Assembly (NCBI GenBank): GCA_039027855.1
Contig: JBCCJI010000003.1
Location: forward strand, 62,001 to 126,000
DNA from: Thermohalobaculum sp039027855
Lineage (GTDB): Bacteria; Pseudomonadota; Alphaproteobacteria; Rhodobacterales; Rhodobacteraceae
Direction of reading: 5' to 3'
DNA: 64,000 nucleotides
A program made the translations under genes and the position numbers. This document shows positions 16,796-25,885 of the stretch, piece by piece (positions within the stretch are counted from its first letter, which is position 1; the number at the start of each line of letters is the position of its first letter). The notes below the pieces were generated by a model. It saw only the letters and a program-made list of their open reading frames with translations. It searched no databases and was not told the DNA's origin.

Positions 16796-17686
16796 GTGTC
16801 CACCCTAGCTTTCCTGCTTCAGCCCGAACTCATGCCCTTTGCCAGCGCGCTCGGCATCGTCGTCGGGCTCTGCCTGCTGGAGATCGCGATGCTCTTCACC
16901 GGGTTCTCGCTGCTCGGGCAGGGGGATGCGGGTGTGGAGGCGGATCTCGACGCGGATGTCGATGTCGATATCGGCCTCGATGCCCCCGCCGACGTTTCTG
17001 TCGGCTTGGATGCCCCCGCCGACGTTTCTGTCGGCTTGGATGCCCCCGCCGACGTTTCTGTCGGCTTGAATGCCCCCGCCGACGTTTCTGTCGGCTTGAA
17101 TGCCCCCGACGACGTTGATCTTGATGTCGGCTTAGATGCAGCTCCCGACGTCGATGCCGACCTGTCGGCAGCCGCCAATGGCAGTGCCGCGGATGGCACC
17201 ATCGCGGCGGCGGGGCTGCTGTCATGGTTCGGCATCGGGCAGGTGCCGCTGATGATCTGGATCGCCGGCACGCTGAGCGCCTTCGGTCTCGCCGGTTTCC
17301 TGCTGCAGGTCGCGACCGCCGGGATCATCGGCCAGCCGATGCCCGCCCTCTTGGCCGCCGCCATCGCCGTGGTGCCGGGTCTGGGCGCAGGCGGTGCGCT
17401 GGCCCGGATGATCGGTCGCCTTATGCCCAAGCTGGAGACGACCGCGATCTCGCGGCGGAGCTACGGCGGCCGGCGCGGGGTCATCACCACCGGTACCGCC
17501 CGGCGCGGCACCCCGGCCGAGGCGCGATTTCAGGACGGGCATGGCAACACGCATTATGCCATGGTGGAACCGATGCACGACGCCGAGCGGCTGCCCGCCG
17601 GCACCGAGATCGCGATCATGAGGCTGAGGACCGGCGCCCTCCGCGCCATCCGCCTCGACGACGCGCCGGAAGGCCGGGCGGGCTGA
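16796..17686 (+). CDS. YqiJ-like membrane protein (DUF1449/OB-fold) with internal tandem repeats
   Basis: A 296-residue protein encoded directly upstream of a flotillin, as yqiJ is of yqiK in other bacteria. The N-terminal membrane segment is MPFASALGIVVGLCLLEIAMLF. It is followed by an acidic, Asp/Ala-rich insert (about residues 42-125) that includes five 10-residue repeats GLDAPADVSV. Two further membrane segments (LLSWFGIGQVPLMIWIAGTLSAFG and PALLAAAIAVVPGLGAGGALA) lead to a C-terminal OB-fold-like domain (GVITTGTARRGTPAEARFQDG). The start is GTG at 16796 with GAGGAG five bases upstream. The repeat insert looks recently expanded at DNA level. Confidence 0.8.
   Translation: MSTLAFLLQPELMPFASALGIVVGLCLLEIAMLFTGFSLLGQGDAGVEADLDADVDVDIGLDAPADVSVGLDAPADVSVGLDAPADVSVGLNAPADVSVGLNAPDDVDLDVGLDAAPDVDADLSAAANGSAADGTIAAAGLLSWFGIGQVPLMIWIAGTLSAFGLAGFLLQVATAGIIGQPMPALLAAAIAVVPGLGAGGALARMIGRLMPKLETTAISRRSYGGRRGVITTGTARRGTPAEARFQDGHGNTHYAMVEPMHDAERLPAGTEIAIMRLRTGALRAIRLDDAPEGRAG
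16971..17120 (+). repeat. In-frame 30-bp tandem repeat inside the YqiJ-like gene
   Basis: Five consecutive 30-bp units start at 16971, 17001, 17031, 17061 and 17091. The first four are nearly identical (changes only in TCGGCCTCGA / TCGGCTTGGA / TCGGCTTGAA) and the fifth decays at its 3' end. Each encodes GL(D/N)APADVSV. The 30-bp period keeps the reading frame, so copy-number change would only lengthen or shorten the acidic linker. Confidence 0.95.
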
Positions 17687-17827
17687 CCCGCCCTTGCGCG
17701 GCTGCTAGGCCGCTGCTGGGCCCAACTCACCCCGCGGGCGCCGCGGCGCCCTTCTCGCCGCCGACCCACCAGCACCGGCACGTCGGCGGCCACCTTCTTC
17801 ACCTGAGCTGAGCAAAAGGAGTTTGCC

Positions 17828-19600
17828 ATGATCGACAGCCTTGAGACGATTGTCCTCGTCGGATTCGTCGCGGTCGTTCTATTCGTTCTGATCGGCCTCG
17901 TGATGGCGCGGCTCTATCGGCGCTCGACCCGCGAGATCAGCCTGGTGAAGACCGGATCCGGCGGGCGGCGCGTGATCATGGACGGTGGCACCATCGTGAT
18001 CCCGCTGCTGCACGAGATCAGTCCGGTCAACATGAAGACGCTGCGTCTCGAGGTCCGCCGAACCGGCGAAAGCTCGCTCATCACCCTCGACCGCATGCGC
18101 GTGGATGTGGGCGTGGAGTTCTATGTGAGCGTGCAGGCCAACGAGGACGGCATCGCCAAGGCCGCCCAGACGCTGGGCGACAAGACCTTCAATATCGAAG
18201 GGCTGCGCGAGATGATCGAGGGTAAGCTGGTCGATGGCCTCCGCGCCGTGGCTGCCAAGCTCTCGATGGATGAGCTGCACGAGAACCGCTCGGAATTCGT
18301 GCAGCAGGTGCAAGGGGCGGTCAGCGAGGATCTGCTGAAGAACGGCCTGATGCTGGAGACGGTGTCGCTGACGGCGCTGGATCAGACGCCCTTCGACAGC
18401 CTGGACGAGAACAACGCCTTCAACGCCATCGGTATGCGCAAGCTTGCCGAGGTGATCGCCGAGAGCAAGAAGCGCCGCGCCGAGATCGACGCCGAGGCCG
18501 AGACCGCCGTGCGCCAGTCGGCGATGGAGGCGGCCAAGCGCAAGCTGGACATCGACCGCGAGGAAGAGGAGGCGCAGATCGCCCAGACCCAGGAGCTCGC
18601 CACGTTGCGCGCCGCGCAGGAGGCCGAGATCGCCATGCGCGAGGAAGACGCGAGCCGCGTGCGCGAGGAAGCCCGGATCAAGCGCGAGCGCGAAGTGCGC
18701 GCGGCCGAGATCGCCCGCGAGGAGACCATCCGCTCCGCCGAGATCAAGCAGGAAGAAGCGATCCGCGCGGCCGAGATCGCCAAGGAGCGCCAGCTTGAGG
18801 TCGCCGATCAGGAGCGCCAGATCGTGATCGCCACCAAGTCGGAGGAAGAGAGCCGGGCCCGCGCCTCGGCCGATACCGCACGCGCTGAGGCGGTGAAGGC
18901 GGCCGAGGCCATCGAGACCGCCAAGCAGACCGCCGAGGCCGAGCGCATGAAGCGCGTCGCCCTGATCGAGGCCGAGCGCGAGGCCGAGCGGGAAGCGACG
19001 CGCATCCGCCTTGCCGCCGTGGCCGAGAAGGACGCGGCATCGGACCGGGCCGAGGCGCTGCGTGAAGAAGCCCGCGCCGAGGCCGAAGCCCTGACGATCC
19101 GCGCCGAGGCGAAGAAGGCCGACAAGCTGGCCGAGGCCGAGGGTAAGCGCGCCATCGTCGATGCCGAGAACGCCATTTCGTCGGAGATCGCGGCGATGAA
19201 GATCCAGCTCGCCCGGCTGGAGATGCTGCCCGAGGTCGTGGCCCAGATGGTGAAGCCCGCCGAGAAGATCGACTCGATCAAGATCCACCATGTGACCGGG
19301 TTGAACGGTGCCGCGGGCGGCATGGGCGCGGCCGGCGCGGGCGTCGGTGTGCCGGGCCAGGCCGGCAGCCCCATCACCCAGGCGGTCGATGCCATCGGCG
19401 CCATGGCGGTGCAGCTCCCGGCGCTCAGGAAACTGGGCGAGGAGGTCGGCATTTCGCTCGATGGGGGCCTTTCGGGGCTGCTGCAGGACGGCACCGCCGG
19501 TGGAGCGAGCCATGGTGGGGTGGGTCATGGTGGGGCGGGCCACGCCTCGGGCGCCGAAGCGCCCATCGAGGGGCCAACCGAGACCCGCGCCGCGGAGTAA
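17828..19600 (+). CDS. Flotillin-family protein (YqiK-like)
   Basis: A 590-residue membrane scaffold of the SPFH/flotillin family. The N-terminal transmembrane helix is IVLVGFVAVVLFVLIGLVMARLY. The SPFH domain follows (GGRRVIMDGGTIVIPLLHEISPV ... VGVEFYVSVQ ... AAQTLGD). From about residue 215 to 460 there is a long Glu/Ala/Arg-rich coiled coil (EAAKRKLDIDREEEEAQIAQ and so on). The C-terminal tail is Gly/His-rich (ASHGGVGHGGAGHASG). AAGGAG precedes the ATG. Together with the upstream YqiJ-like OB-fold protein it is expected to organise membrane microdomains. Confidence 0.92.
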   Translation: MIDSLETIVLVGFVAVVLFVLIGLVMARLYRRSTREISLVKTGSGGRRVIMDGGTIVIPLLHEISPVNMKTLRLEVRRTGESSLITLDRMRVDVGVEFYVSVQANEDGIAKAAQTLGDKTFNIEGLREMIEGKLVDGLRAVAAKLSMDELHENRSEFVQQVQGAVSEDLLKNGLMLETVSLTALDQTPFDSLDENNAFNAIGMRKLAEVIAESKKRRAEIDAEAETAVRQSAMEAAKRKLDIDREEEEAQIAQTQELATLRAAQEAEIAMREEDASRVREEARIKREREVRAAEIAREETIRSAEIKQEEAIRAAEIAKERQLEVADQERQIVIATKSEEESRARASADTARAEAVKAAEAIETAKQTAEAERMKRVALIEAEREAEREATRIRLAAVAEKDAASDRAEALREEARAEAEALTIRAEAKKADKLAEAEGKRAIVDAENAISSEIAAMKIQLARLEMLPEVVAQMVKPAEKIDSIKIHHVTGLNGAAGGMGAAGAGVGVPGQAGSPITQAVDAIGAMAVQLPALRKLGEEVGISLDGGLSGLLQDGTAGGASHGGVGHGGAGHASGAEAPIEGPTETRAAE

Positions 19601-19651
19601 GCGCGTAGCGCGGGCAATGCAGAACGGGGGCGGTCTCGTCTGACCTTGGCT

Positions 19652-19745
19652 GGCCCCCGTAGGCCCCCGTAGGCCCCAGTACCGCCCCAGTACCGCCCCT
19701 GCACTGCCCCACTACAGCGCCACCGCCTGATCGGCTGTGGCGCTG
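19652..19745. repeat. C-rich degenerate tandem repeat plus hairpin between convergent genes
   Basis: Five or six 10-11-bp units of the form GGCCCC(C/A)GTA / CCGCCCCAGTA occupy 19652-19710. A perfect 9-bp stem follows (CAGCGCCAC at 19715-19723 with GTGGCGCTG at 19737-19745). The hairpin lies between the converging flotillin and sensor-kinase genes and could terminate both, though no T-tract follows on either side. Confidence 0.6.
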
Positions 19746-19774
19746 TCGTCTCAGCCGCTGCTTCGGTCGTCGCC

Positions 19775-21352
19775 TCACCCTTGGGGCGTAGACGGGGGCC
19801 AGGCTAGCCGGAACCGCGCGCCGCGCTCAGACGGCACCATAGTGAGCTGACCGCCCGATGTCTCGGCGATGGCGGCCACGATGGCCAGGCCCATGCCCGT
19901 CCCGCCCGCGTCACGGCGGGTGGTGAAGAATGGCTCCAGCACCCGCTCGGCATCGGCCGGGTCGATCCCCCGCCCGTCGTCCTGGATATCCAGACTGCCG
20001 GTCGCCGCATCGTGGATCAGCCGCAGCCGCCCAGCCCCGTGCTGGCGCGCGTTGGCGGCCAGGTGCCCGAGCGCGATCGCCGCCTGTTCGGCCGAGATCG
20101 GCAGCGTGGCGTCCGGCGCGGCCTCGGTCTCGATGGCCAGGCGCGGATAATCGCTGCCGAGCGCCGTGGCCGCGGCGGCCAGCGTCACCGTCCGGTCCCG
20201 CTCGGCCAGGCGCGCACGCGTCAGACTGCGCAGCCGGTCCAGCAGCGTGTTCATCCGCTGGCCCTGCGCGCGGATCGAGGCGACCAGCCGGTCCCGCCGC
20301 TCAGGCGTCGTCGCCTCGTCGGCCAGCAGTTCAGCGGCGCCAAGGATCGCGGTCGTGGGCGATTTCAGCTCATGGGTGACATGGGCGGTATAGGCCTCGA
20401 TCTGGCCGGCGCGGTCATCCAGCGTCCGGGCCATGGACAGCACGCTGTCGCCAAGCTGCGCGACCTCGCGCACGCCGTAATGCTGCGGCGGCTCGGGCAG
20501 GGGGCGCGTCTGATCGGCGACGGCGCGGCTGTGCCGGGCGATGGTGCGGATCGGCCGGGTGATCAGCCGCCAAAGGAGCCAGCCCGCCGCCAGTGCGCCG
20601 AGCCCCATCAACAGCCCGACCCGCAGGATCGTCGCCCGCTCGCGATACAGAAACCGGCCGCGATCGGTTGGCGTGCGTGACAGCATCACGGCGCCGACGA
20701 TCCGATCGCCCGCGATCACAGGCTGCGCGACGAAGACGCGATAGGCGGTGTTGCGGCTTATCGCGGTCAGCGGATGGCGCCCCGCCCCATCGCCGCGTTT
20801 GCGGAGTGACGCGGCGTCCCGACCGCTCAGCGCCATGGCGATCTCGGGCACCTGGGAGAGATCGCCGCTGAGCGTGCCGCTGGTCGCGATGATCCGGCCG
20901 GTGGTATCGGTCGCGACATAGCCCGTCAGCGTGCGGCGTTTCGCTTTGCCGGTGAGGGCGCTCAGCCGCTTGGCCACGAGATCATAGGGCGGCGGCGGAT
21001 CGACCGGGCCCGCCGCCGTCTCGACCGCGTCTAGCGGCAGGGGCGCCAGCAGATCGACCGACCCCGACAACAGCGGCTGGGCCGGATCGAACCGGTCTGT
21101 TTGGCGCGCGGCAATCTCGGCATCCAAGGGCAGGCCGATGTTCGGCGCATCGCCCATCGCCTCCGCAAAGACCGCCGCCAGCAGCGAGGCCTGGGTCTGC
21201 AGGCTCGCCTCGGTCTCCCGCACCAACTGCCCGTCGACCAGCCGCACGGTCAGCACCGCGAGCACCGGCAGCGTGACCAGCGACACGCAAAGCGCCCCGA
21301 TCACCGTGGCCAGCGACGGGCGCCATTTGGGCCTTACGCCTGTCGGGTGCAT
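19775..21352 (-). CDS. Two-component sensor histidine kinase (CreC-like)
   Basis: A 525-residue membrane kinase. An N-terminal transmembrane helix (ATVIGALCVSLVTLPVLAVLTV) is followed by a periplasmic sensor region to about residue 250, a second helix (VGLLMGLGALAAGWLLWRLI) and a HAMP linker. The phosphoacceptor is in YTAHVTHELKSPTTAI. N-box LAANARQHG, D/G-box LDIQDDGRGI, F-box VLEPFFTTR and G-box GTGMGLAIV are all present. It overlaps the response-regulator gene by 19 bp. The pair is the downstream end of the exosortase operon and may sense envelope status for it. Confidence 0.92.
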   Translation of the reverse strand: MHPTGVRPKWRPSLATVIGALCVSLVTLPVLAVLTVRLVDGQLVRETEASLQTQASLLAAVFAEAMGDAPNIGLPLDAEIAARQTDRFDPAQPLLSGSVDLLAPLPLDAVETAAGPVDPPPPYDLVAKRLSALTGKAKRRTLTGYVATDTTGRIIATSGTLSGDLSQVPEIAMALSGRDAASLRKRGDGAGRHPLTAISRNTAYRVFVAQPVIAGDRIVGAVMLSRTPTDRGRFLYRERATILRVGLLMGLGALAAGWLLWRLITRPIRTIARHSRAVADQTRPLPEPPQHYGVREVAQLGDSVLSMARTLDDRAGQIEAYTAHVTHELKSPTTAILGAAELLADEATTPERRDRLVASIRAQGQRMNTLLDRLRSLTRARLAERDRTVTLAAAATALGSDYPRLAIETEAAPDATLPISAEQAAIALGHLAANARQHGAGRLRLIHDAATGSLDIQDDGRGIDPADAERVLEPFFTTRRDAGGTGMGLAIVAAIAETSGGQLTMVPSERGARFRLAWPPSTPQG

Positions 21353-22026
21353 GGGCCGAGCTTCACGCCGACGCCATGGACGGTCTCGATCACCGTCTCG
21401 GAGCCCGCGCCCCGCGCCTTTTGCCGAATATTGCGCAGATGGCTGTCGATGGTGCGGCCGGCCACCTGGCTGCCGGCGCCCCAGACCAGATCGGCCAGCG
21501 CCGAGCGGCTGCGCACCCGACCGGGCGCCCTGAGCAGCGCCAGCAACAGCGAGAACTCCACCCCGGTCAGCGCCACCGGCTCGCCGCCCAGCGTGCAGTG
21601 ATGCCGCTCGGGCACCATCACGAGGTCACCATGGGTGACGCTTTCAGCGGTGTCGCCGCCGCCCGCTTGCCGGCGCAGGATCGCCCGCACCCTCAGGACC
21701 AGCTCGCGCGGGCTGAAGGGTTTGGAGACATGGTCGTCGCCGCCGAGTTCGAAGGCCAGCACGCGGTCGATCTCGTCATCGCGAGCGGTCAGGAAGATCA
21801 CCGGCAGGGCCGTCTTCTCGCGGATCGCCCGGCAGGTCTGGAACCCGTCGAGCCCCGGCATGCCGATATCGAGGATCACCAGATCGATGCTCTCCTGCGC
21901 GATGACGCGGAGGGCGGTGGTGCCATCCGCGCTTTCGCTGACCCTGAGGCCCGCATCTTCCAGCGCGAAACGCACCACTTCGCGGATCGCGGGGTCATCA
22001 TCGACGATCAGGATATGCGCCGTCAT
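21334..22026 (-). CDS. OmpR/PhoB-family response regulator (CreB-like)
   Basis: A 230-residue regulator. The receiver domain has the acidic pair in LIVDDDPAIREV, phospho-acceptor Asp53 in ILDIGMPG, the Thr/Lys switch residues in IFLTARDDE and HVSKPFSP, and a C-terminal winged helix (LTGVEFSLLLALLRAPGRV ... GRTIDSHLRNIRQK ... VHGVGVKLG). It starts 14 bp after the VIT/vWA gene and overlaps the kinase gene, so exosortase, substrate and two-component pair are probably one transcript. Confidence 0.93.
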   Translation of the reverse strand: MTAHILIVDDDPAIREVVRFALEDAGLRVSESADGTTALRVIAQESIDLVILDIGMPGLDGFQTCRAIREKTALPVIFLTARDDEIDRVLAFELGGDDHVSKPFSPRELVLRVRAILRRQAGGGDTAESVTHGDLVMVPERHHCTLGGEPVALTGVEFSLLLALLRAPGRVRSRSALADLVWGAGSQVAGRTIDSHLRNIRQKARGAGSETVIETVHGVGVKLGPCTRQA

Positions 22027-22040
22027 CTCTCGCGTCCCGC

Positions 22041-24362
22041 TCAGGCGGCACCGGTAAGGCCGGCGGCGCTGTGATCCCCGCCGTTGTCGCGCCGCTGGCC
22101 GCGCTTGCCAAGCTCGGCGCGGGCCCGGCGGGCGGCCTCGCGCCGTCTCAGCAGGCCGAGCAGCCCACCGATGGCCGACAGGAAGGCGAGGCTGAGCCAG
22201 GTCTCGGGCTCGGGCGTCGCGCCCCCGGCAAAGGCGGTGGCATTGGGATAGGCGGCCTTGCCGACGCCGGCGACCATCGGATCGGCCGCCGCGCGCCGGG
22301 CCGGTGCAAGGCCGGTGTCGTTCACCACCCGCTCGGACACCGCGACAAAGGACGTGAAGCGCGTCTGCAATCCATGGGTCAGGCCAAGCCGCGTGATCTC
22401 GGCCTGCACGGTCTCCGGCGTGCCGAGGCGGAGGGCATAGTCGCGGTCGAACCCCGCGATCCGCTCGCGCGCCCAGACGAGCGGCAGCGCGGCGGTGGTG
22501 GCGTCGGCCTCGCCCTCCGGACCCTCAGGGAGGGTCAGTGTGACCGGCAGGCTGGCGGGGCGCCCGCGCACGCGGCCCCGGACCGTGACCTGATGCGTGC
22601 CCGCGCCGTTATACCGGGCCATCACGCGCAGACCGTCGCCTGCGAACAGATCCGGCAGGCGCGCGGGCGTCGCATCGGCCACGGCGAGACTGCCCCAATC
22701 GACCGTGATTTCGGTGAGCACGGGGGTTTCGAGATCGCGGGCCAGCCGCTCGGCGGCCTCCGATGCGGTCTCGGTCGGGTCGACATAGCGCACGCGCCCG
22801 CGCCCTTCCTCGGCCATGCCCTCCAGCAGGTGGCGATTGACGCTCGTCCCGATGCCGAAGGCATAGATCCGGGCATCGCCGATGCGCCGCCGGATGGAGC
22901 GCAGCACCGTCGCCTCGTCGCCGATATAGCCGTCGCTCAGGAACACGACGAGGCGGAGACGCCCGGGCAGCGCGGGCGCGTCGAAGGCGGAGTTGATCGC
23001 GCGGTCGATCTCGGTCCCCCCGCCGGCGGCGAGGCCCGCTACATGGCCCCGCGCGGCCGCGATGTTGGCGGGCGTCGCGGGCAGCGGGCTCGTGCTGAAA
23101 TGGCGCGCGGTGTTGGCGAAGGTCACGATCCGGAACGCGTCATCCGGGCGGAGCGCCGCCAGCGCCGTATCCATGAAGCGCTGCGAGGCTGCCATCGGCG
23201 CGCCATGCATCGAGCCGGAAGTGTCGAGCACGAAGACCAGCTCGCGCTGCGCGGCCTGAGCCTCGGCCCCGATCTCGGGCGGGGTCAGCATCAGCGAGAC
23301 CGTCCCCTGGCCCGTCGGCTGCCCATCGCCATCACGCTCGGCATGGGCCATGGCCCCCAGCGCCGTGGCATCGCCGCCCAGGCGATAGCGCAGGATGAAG
23401 TCGCGATTGCCGATCACCCGCCCCTCGGCCAGCGTTGCGCTAAGGCCGTCGGTGCCTCCTTCGACGCTCAGCCGATGGGTGGCGCTGGAGAAGGCGGCGA
23501 TGGGCAGACCGCCGGCATCCAGCCTCAGCCGCAGCGAGACGCGATCCGGGTCTATACTGTCGGGCGCGAGATCGACGCCGGCCACCGGCGGATGATCGGG
23601 CAGCGGCGCGATCTGCCAGCCATCGGCGCGGGGCGGCGTAGCCCTGGCGGGATCGGAGATCGGGCCAAGCTGCTGGGCATCGTGGTGCTCGGGGCTGGCG
23701 ACGTCGCGGGCGGCGACCAGGGTCGGCTGGGCGGGCGCGCCGCGATAGCGCGGGCCCACGATCATCGGGATCGCGAGCTCCAGCGCCCCATCGACCCGGC
23801 GCACCGGCTGCACGAAGCTGAGCGTCACATCCACCGGCAGGCCGGGCATCAGGTTGGCGATGGCCTGGGTGAACATGTTGGGTCGGTGCTGGGTCAGGAG
23901 CGCGGCCGCCTTCCCCTCGGCCTCGGCCCGCTTGAAGGTTGCCTCGGCCTCGGCCTTCTCCTGGATCTTGGCCCGCACGACCTCATCGCCGACGTGCATC
24001 TCCATCGCATGCACCGCGGCGCGGGTGTCGAGCGGGAAGAGATAGGTCGCCGTCATCGGCTCGGCCGAGGGGTTGGCAAAGCGCTGGGTCAGCGTGACCG
24101 TCGCCATGTCGCCCGCGATGGAGATGTCATAGTCGGATGTCAGGAGCGGCAGGGTCACCTCCCGCTCGCCGATCCGGCCGACCACGCGACCGGCGATATC
24201 GTCCGGATCGGTCAGCGCGCGGGCCGGGGCGCTTGCGGGCAGCGCCGTCAGGCAGGCGAGCATCAGGCCAAGAGCCGCCGTCGCGCAGCTGGTGACGCAC
24301 CTCGGGATAGGCCCAGGAACGAGGCGGCGAACGGGTTGAGGCGGCAATGCGGCGGTTGTCAT
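22041..24362 (-). CDS. VIT/vWA-domain secreted protein with PEP-CTERM sorting tail (exosortase substrate)
   Basis: A 773-residue exported protein. An N-terminal signal region ending SAPARA is followed by a VIT domain (VTLPLLTSDYDISIAGDMA ... TATYLFPLDTRAAVHAMEM ... EKAEAEATFKRAEAEGKAAALL). A vWA domain carries a MIDAS-like motif in LVFVLDTSGSMHGAPM and FLSDGYIGDEATVL. The C-terminus has the tripartite sorting signal: PEPETW, a hydrophobic helix LSLAFLSAIGGLLGLL and the basic cluster RRREAARRAR. It starts within the exosortase stop (ATGA), marking it as that enzyme's dedicated substrate. The relative using LPXTG-type sortase (marine sortase target) has the same VIT/vWA body. Confidence 0.9.
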   Translation of the reverse strand: MTTAALPPQPVRRLVPGPIPRCVTSCATAALGLMLACLTALPASAPARALTDPDDIAGRVVGRIGEREVTLPLLTSDYDISIAGDMATVTLTQRFANPSAEPMTATYLFPLDTRAAVHAMEMHVGDEVVRAKIQEKAEAEATFKRAEAEGKAAALLTQHRPNMFTQAIANLMPGLPVDVTLSFVQPVRRVDGALELAIPMIVGPRYRGAPAQPTLVAARDVASPEHHDAQQLGPISDPARATPPRADGWQIAPLPDHPPVAGVDLAPDSIDPDRVSLRLRLDAGGLPIAAFSSATHRLSVEGGTDGLSATLAEGRVIGNRDFILRYRLGGDATALGAMAHAERDGDGQPTGQGTVSLMLTPPEIGAEAQAAQRELVFVLDTSGSMHGAPMAASQRFMDTALAALRPDDAFRIVTFANTARHFSTSPLPATPANIAAARGHVAGLAAGGGTEIDRAINSAFDAPALPGRLRLVVFLSDGYIGDEATVLRSIRRRIGDARIYAFGIGTSVNRHLLEGMAEEGRGRVRYVDPTETASEAAERLARDLETPVLTEITVDWGSLAVADATPARLPDLFAGDGLRVMARYNGAGTHQVTVRGRVRGRPASLPVTLTLPEGPEGEADATTAALPLVWARERIAGFDRDYALRLGTPETVQAEITRLGLTHGLQTRFTSFVAVSERVVNDTGLAPARRAAADPMVAGVGKAAYPNATAFAGGATPEPETWLSLAFLSAIGGLLGLLRRREAARRARAELGKRGQRRDNGGDHSAAGLTGAA

Positions 24363-25885
24363 CCTGCGGGCTCCATACTGTGGGCAAGGGCGGTGGGTGC
24401 CTCGGGGCGACTGCCCGGGGCGGTGGGATCGGTCAGGTCGAGGGCGGCGATCACGGCGCGATCGAGTGCGCGGCGCTCGGCCTCCGGCAGATCGGCGGGG
24501 GTGATGCGTTGGATGGCGGTCCAGGCGTCGCCGGGCTCGGCGAACCAGTGCCAGACGGCCTCGGCCACGCTGCTGGCGAGCCGCCCGCTTTCCGATACGT
24601 ACGTGACGCGCACCTGCCAGAGCCGACCGTCCGGCCCCTCGGCCTTGAACACGGCGCTCGGGATGATGCCGTCACGGCGCGTCGCTAGCGGCTGGACGGT
24701 GTAGCCGAGCCCGCGGAGGCAGGTCTCGGGCCCGTGCAGGTGGCGCAGTGCCGAGCGCGTCGTGACCCGGCTGAGGCCGAGCGCGCCGTAACGCGCCTTG
24801 GCCGCGCTGCCGCCGTAGCGGGTGAAATAGGCGCGCTCGATCGGCGCGAGGGCGACCGGCACGCCGGGATGGCCGGCGATCTGGTGGGGCAGCGGTTGCG
24901 GCGTCACTGGGGTCGAGACATCGACCGGGCGCGCCTCGGCGGTGATGATGATCAGTGCGGCGGCGACGACCCCAAACCCCGCCGCCAGCCGGGCGGGCTC
25001 GCTCGCGCGCCGGCCCGCCGGACGCTCAGGGCCCGATTGCGGCACAGTCCGGCGCGCTATGGGGCGTGGGCGATACCAGAGCGCCATGGGCAGGGCGGCG
25101 AGGCCGAGGGCGAGGAGCCCGATGGCGCTGTGCCAGGGCTCGGCCATCACGTCGATGCCGAGGCTGTCGCGCTCGGCCAACCCGATGGCGAGCAATGCGA
25201 TCCGAAAGGCATTGCCGACGAGCGCCAGGAATGCGGCGACGACGAGCGCCAGCATGCCGGTCACGACGCGGGGCCGCAGCACCGCATTGGCGCCAGTGGT
25301 CAGCGCCAGCATGGTCAAGAGGCCGCTCGCCCCGGCGCAGGGCAGGTCGACCAGCACATCGAGCCCGTCGAGCGTCAGCCGCGTGCCCGCGCAGGCGAGA
25401 TCGCCATAGAAGAGCCCCAGCACCACGCAGGCGCCGCTGGCCGAGACCAGCTGCAGCGGCCAGCCGATGGCCCGCTCCACCACCGCCGCCAGCGGCAGCG
25501 CGAACAGGAACAGCGCCGCCAGCCAGAGCGGCGACAGCGCAAAGGGCCGGCTGTCGAGGCGGGCGAGGCGCGCCAGTGCCAGCACGTCGAGCGCCAACGC
25601 CAGCGCCGACAGGATGTTGATCGCCAGCACCTGCCCCGCCAGCCGGGCAGCGGCCGCGCCGATCAGGAGCGCGATGACGCCACCGGTGCGGCGACCGGAG
25701 CCTGCCGGGCCGCTGGCGATGCTCCAGACCGCGAGCCCGGCCACGGCCGCGGCGAAGATCCATCCCTCCGAGGCATAGGCTGGGTCGCGCCAGCTGCGCA
25801 CCAGCCAGGCGAGGGGGGCTGCCGCCAGCAGGGCGGAGGCGAGCGCGAAGGCGAGGGCGGGGATGTCGAGGCGAGCGCTGGTCAT
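24359..25885 (-). CDS. xrtT: Exosortase with fused EpsI-like C-terminal domain (XrtT type)
   Basis: A 508-residue inner-membrane transpeptidase-like protein. Residues 1-275 form about eight helices and hold the exosortase triad: Cys183 in VDLPCAGASGLL, Arg228 in GNAFRIALLA and His252 in EPWHSAIGLLAL. After a linker, residues about 310-480 are periplasmic and EpsI/DUF3485-like (LRHLHGPETCLRGLGYTV). It is expected to cut the PEP-CTERM tail of the adjacent VIT/vWA protein. I assign XrtT from the combination of fused tail, VIT/vWA substrate and CreBC-like pair as I recall that family. Confidence 0.85.
   Translation of the reverse strand: MTSARLDIPALAFALASALLAAAPLAWLVRSWRDPAYASEGWIFAAAVAGLAVWSIASGPAGSGRRTGGVIALLIGAAAARLAGQVLAINILSALALALDVLALARLARLDSRPFALSPLWLAALFLFALPLAAVVERAIGWPLQLVSASGACVVLGLFYGDLACAGTRLTLDGLDVLVDLPCAGASGLLTMLALTTGANAVLRPRVVTGMLALVVAAFLALVGNAFRIALLAIGLAERDSLGIDVMAEPWHSAIGLLALGLAALPMALWYRPRPIARRTVPQSGPERPAGRRASEPARLAAGFGVVAAALIIITAEARPVDVSTPVTPQPLPHQIAGHPGVPVALAPIERAYFTRYGGSAAKARYGALGLSRVTTRSALRHLHGPETCLRGLGYTVQPLATRRDGIIPSAVFKAEGPDGRLWQVRVTYVSESGRLASSVAEAVWHWFAEPGDAWTAIQRITPADLPEAERRALDRAVIAALDLTDPTAPGSRPEAPTALAHSMEPAG

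Noticed and set aside
17879..19543. 554-codon minus-strand open frame opposite flotillin
   Set aside because: It is a mirror of the coiled-coil codons (Leu/Gly/Asp/Ala repeats) and not an independent gene.
22071..24704. 877-codon plus-strand open frame opposite the VIT/vWA gene
   Set aside because: Shadow of the VIT/vWA and exosortase genes; the composition is low-complexity Arg/Gly/Ala/His with no domain.
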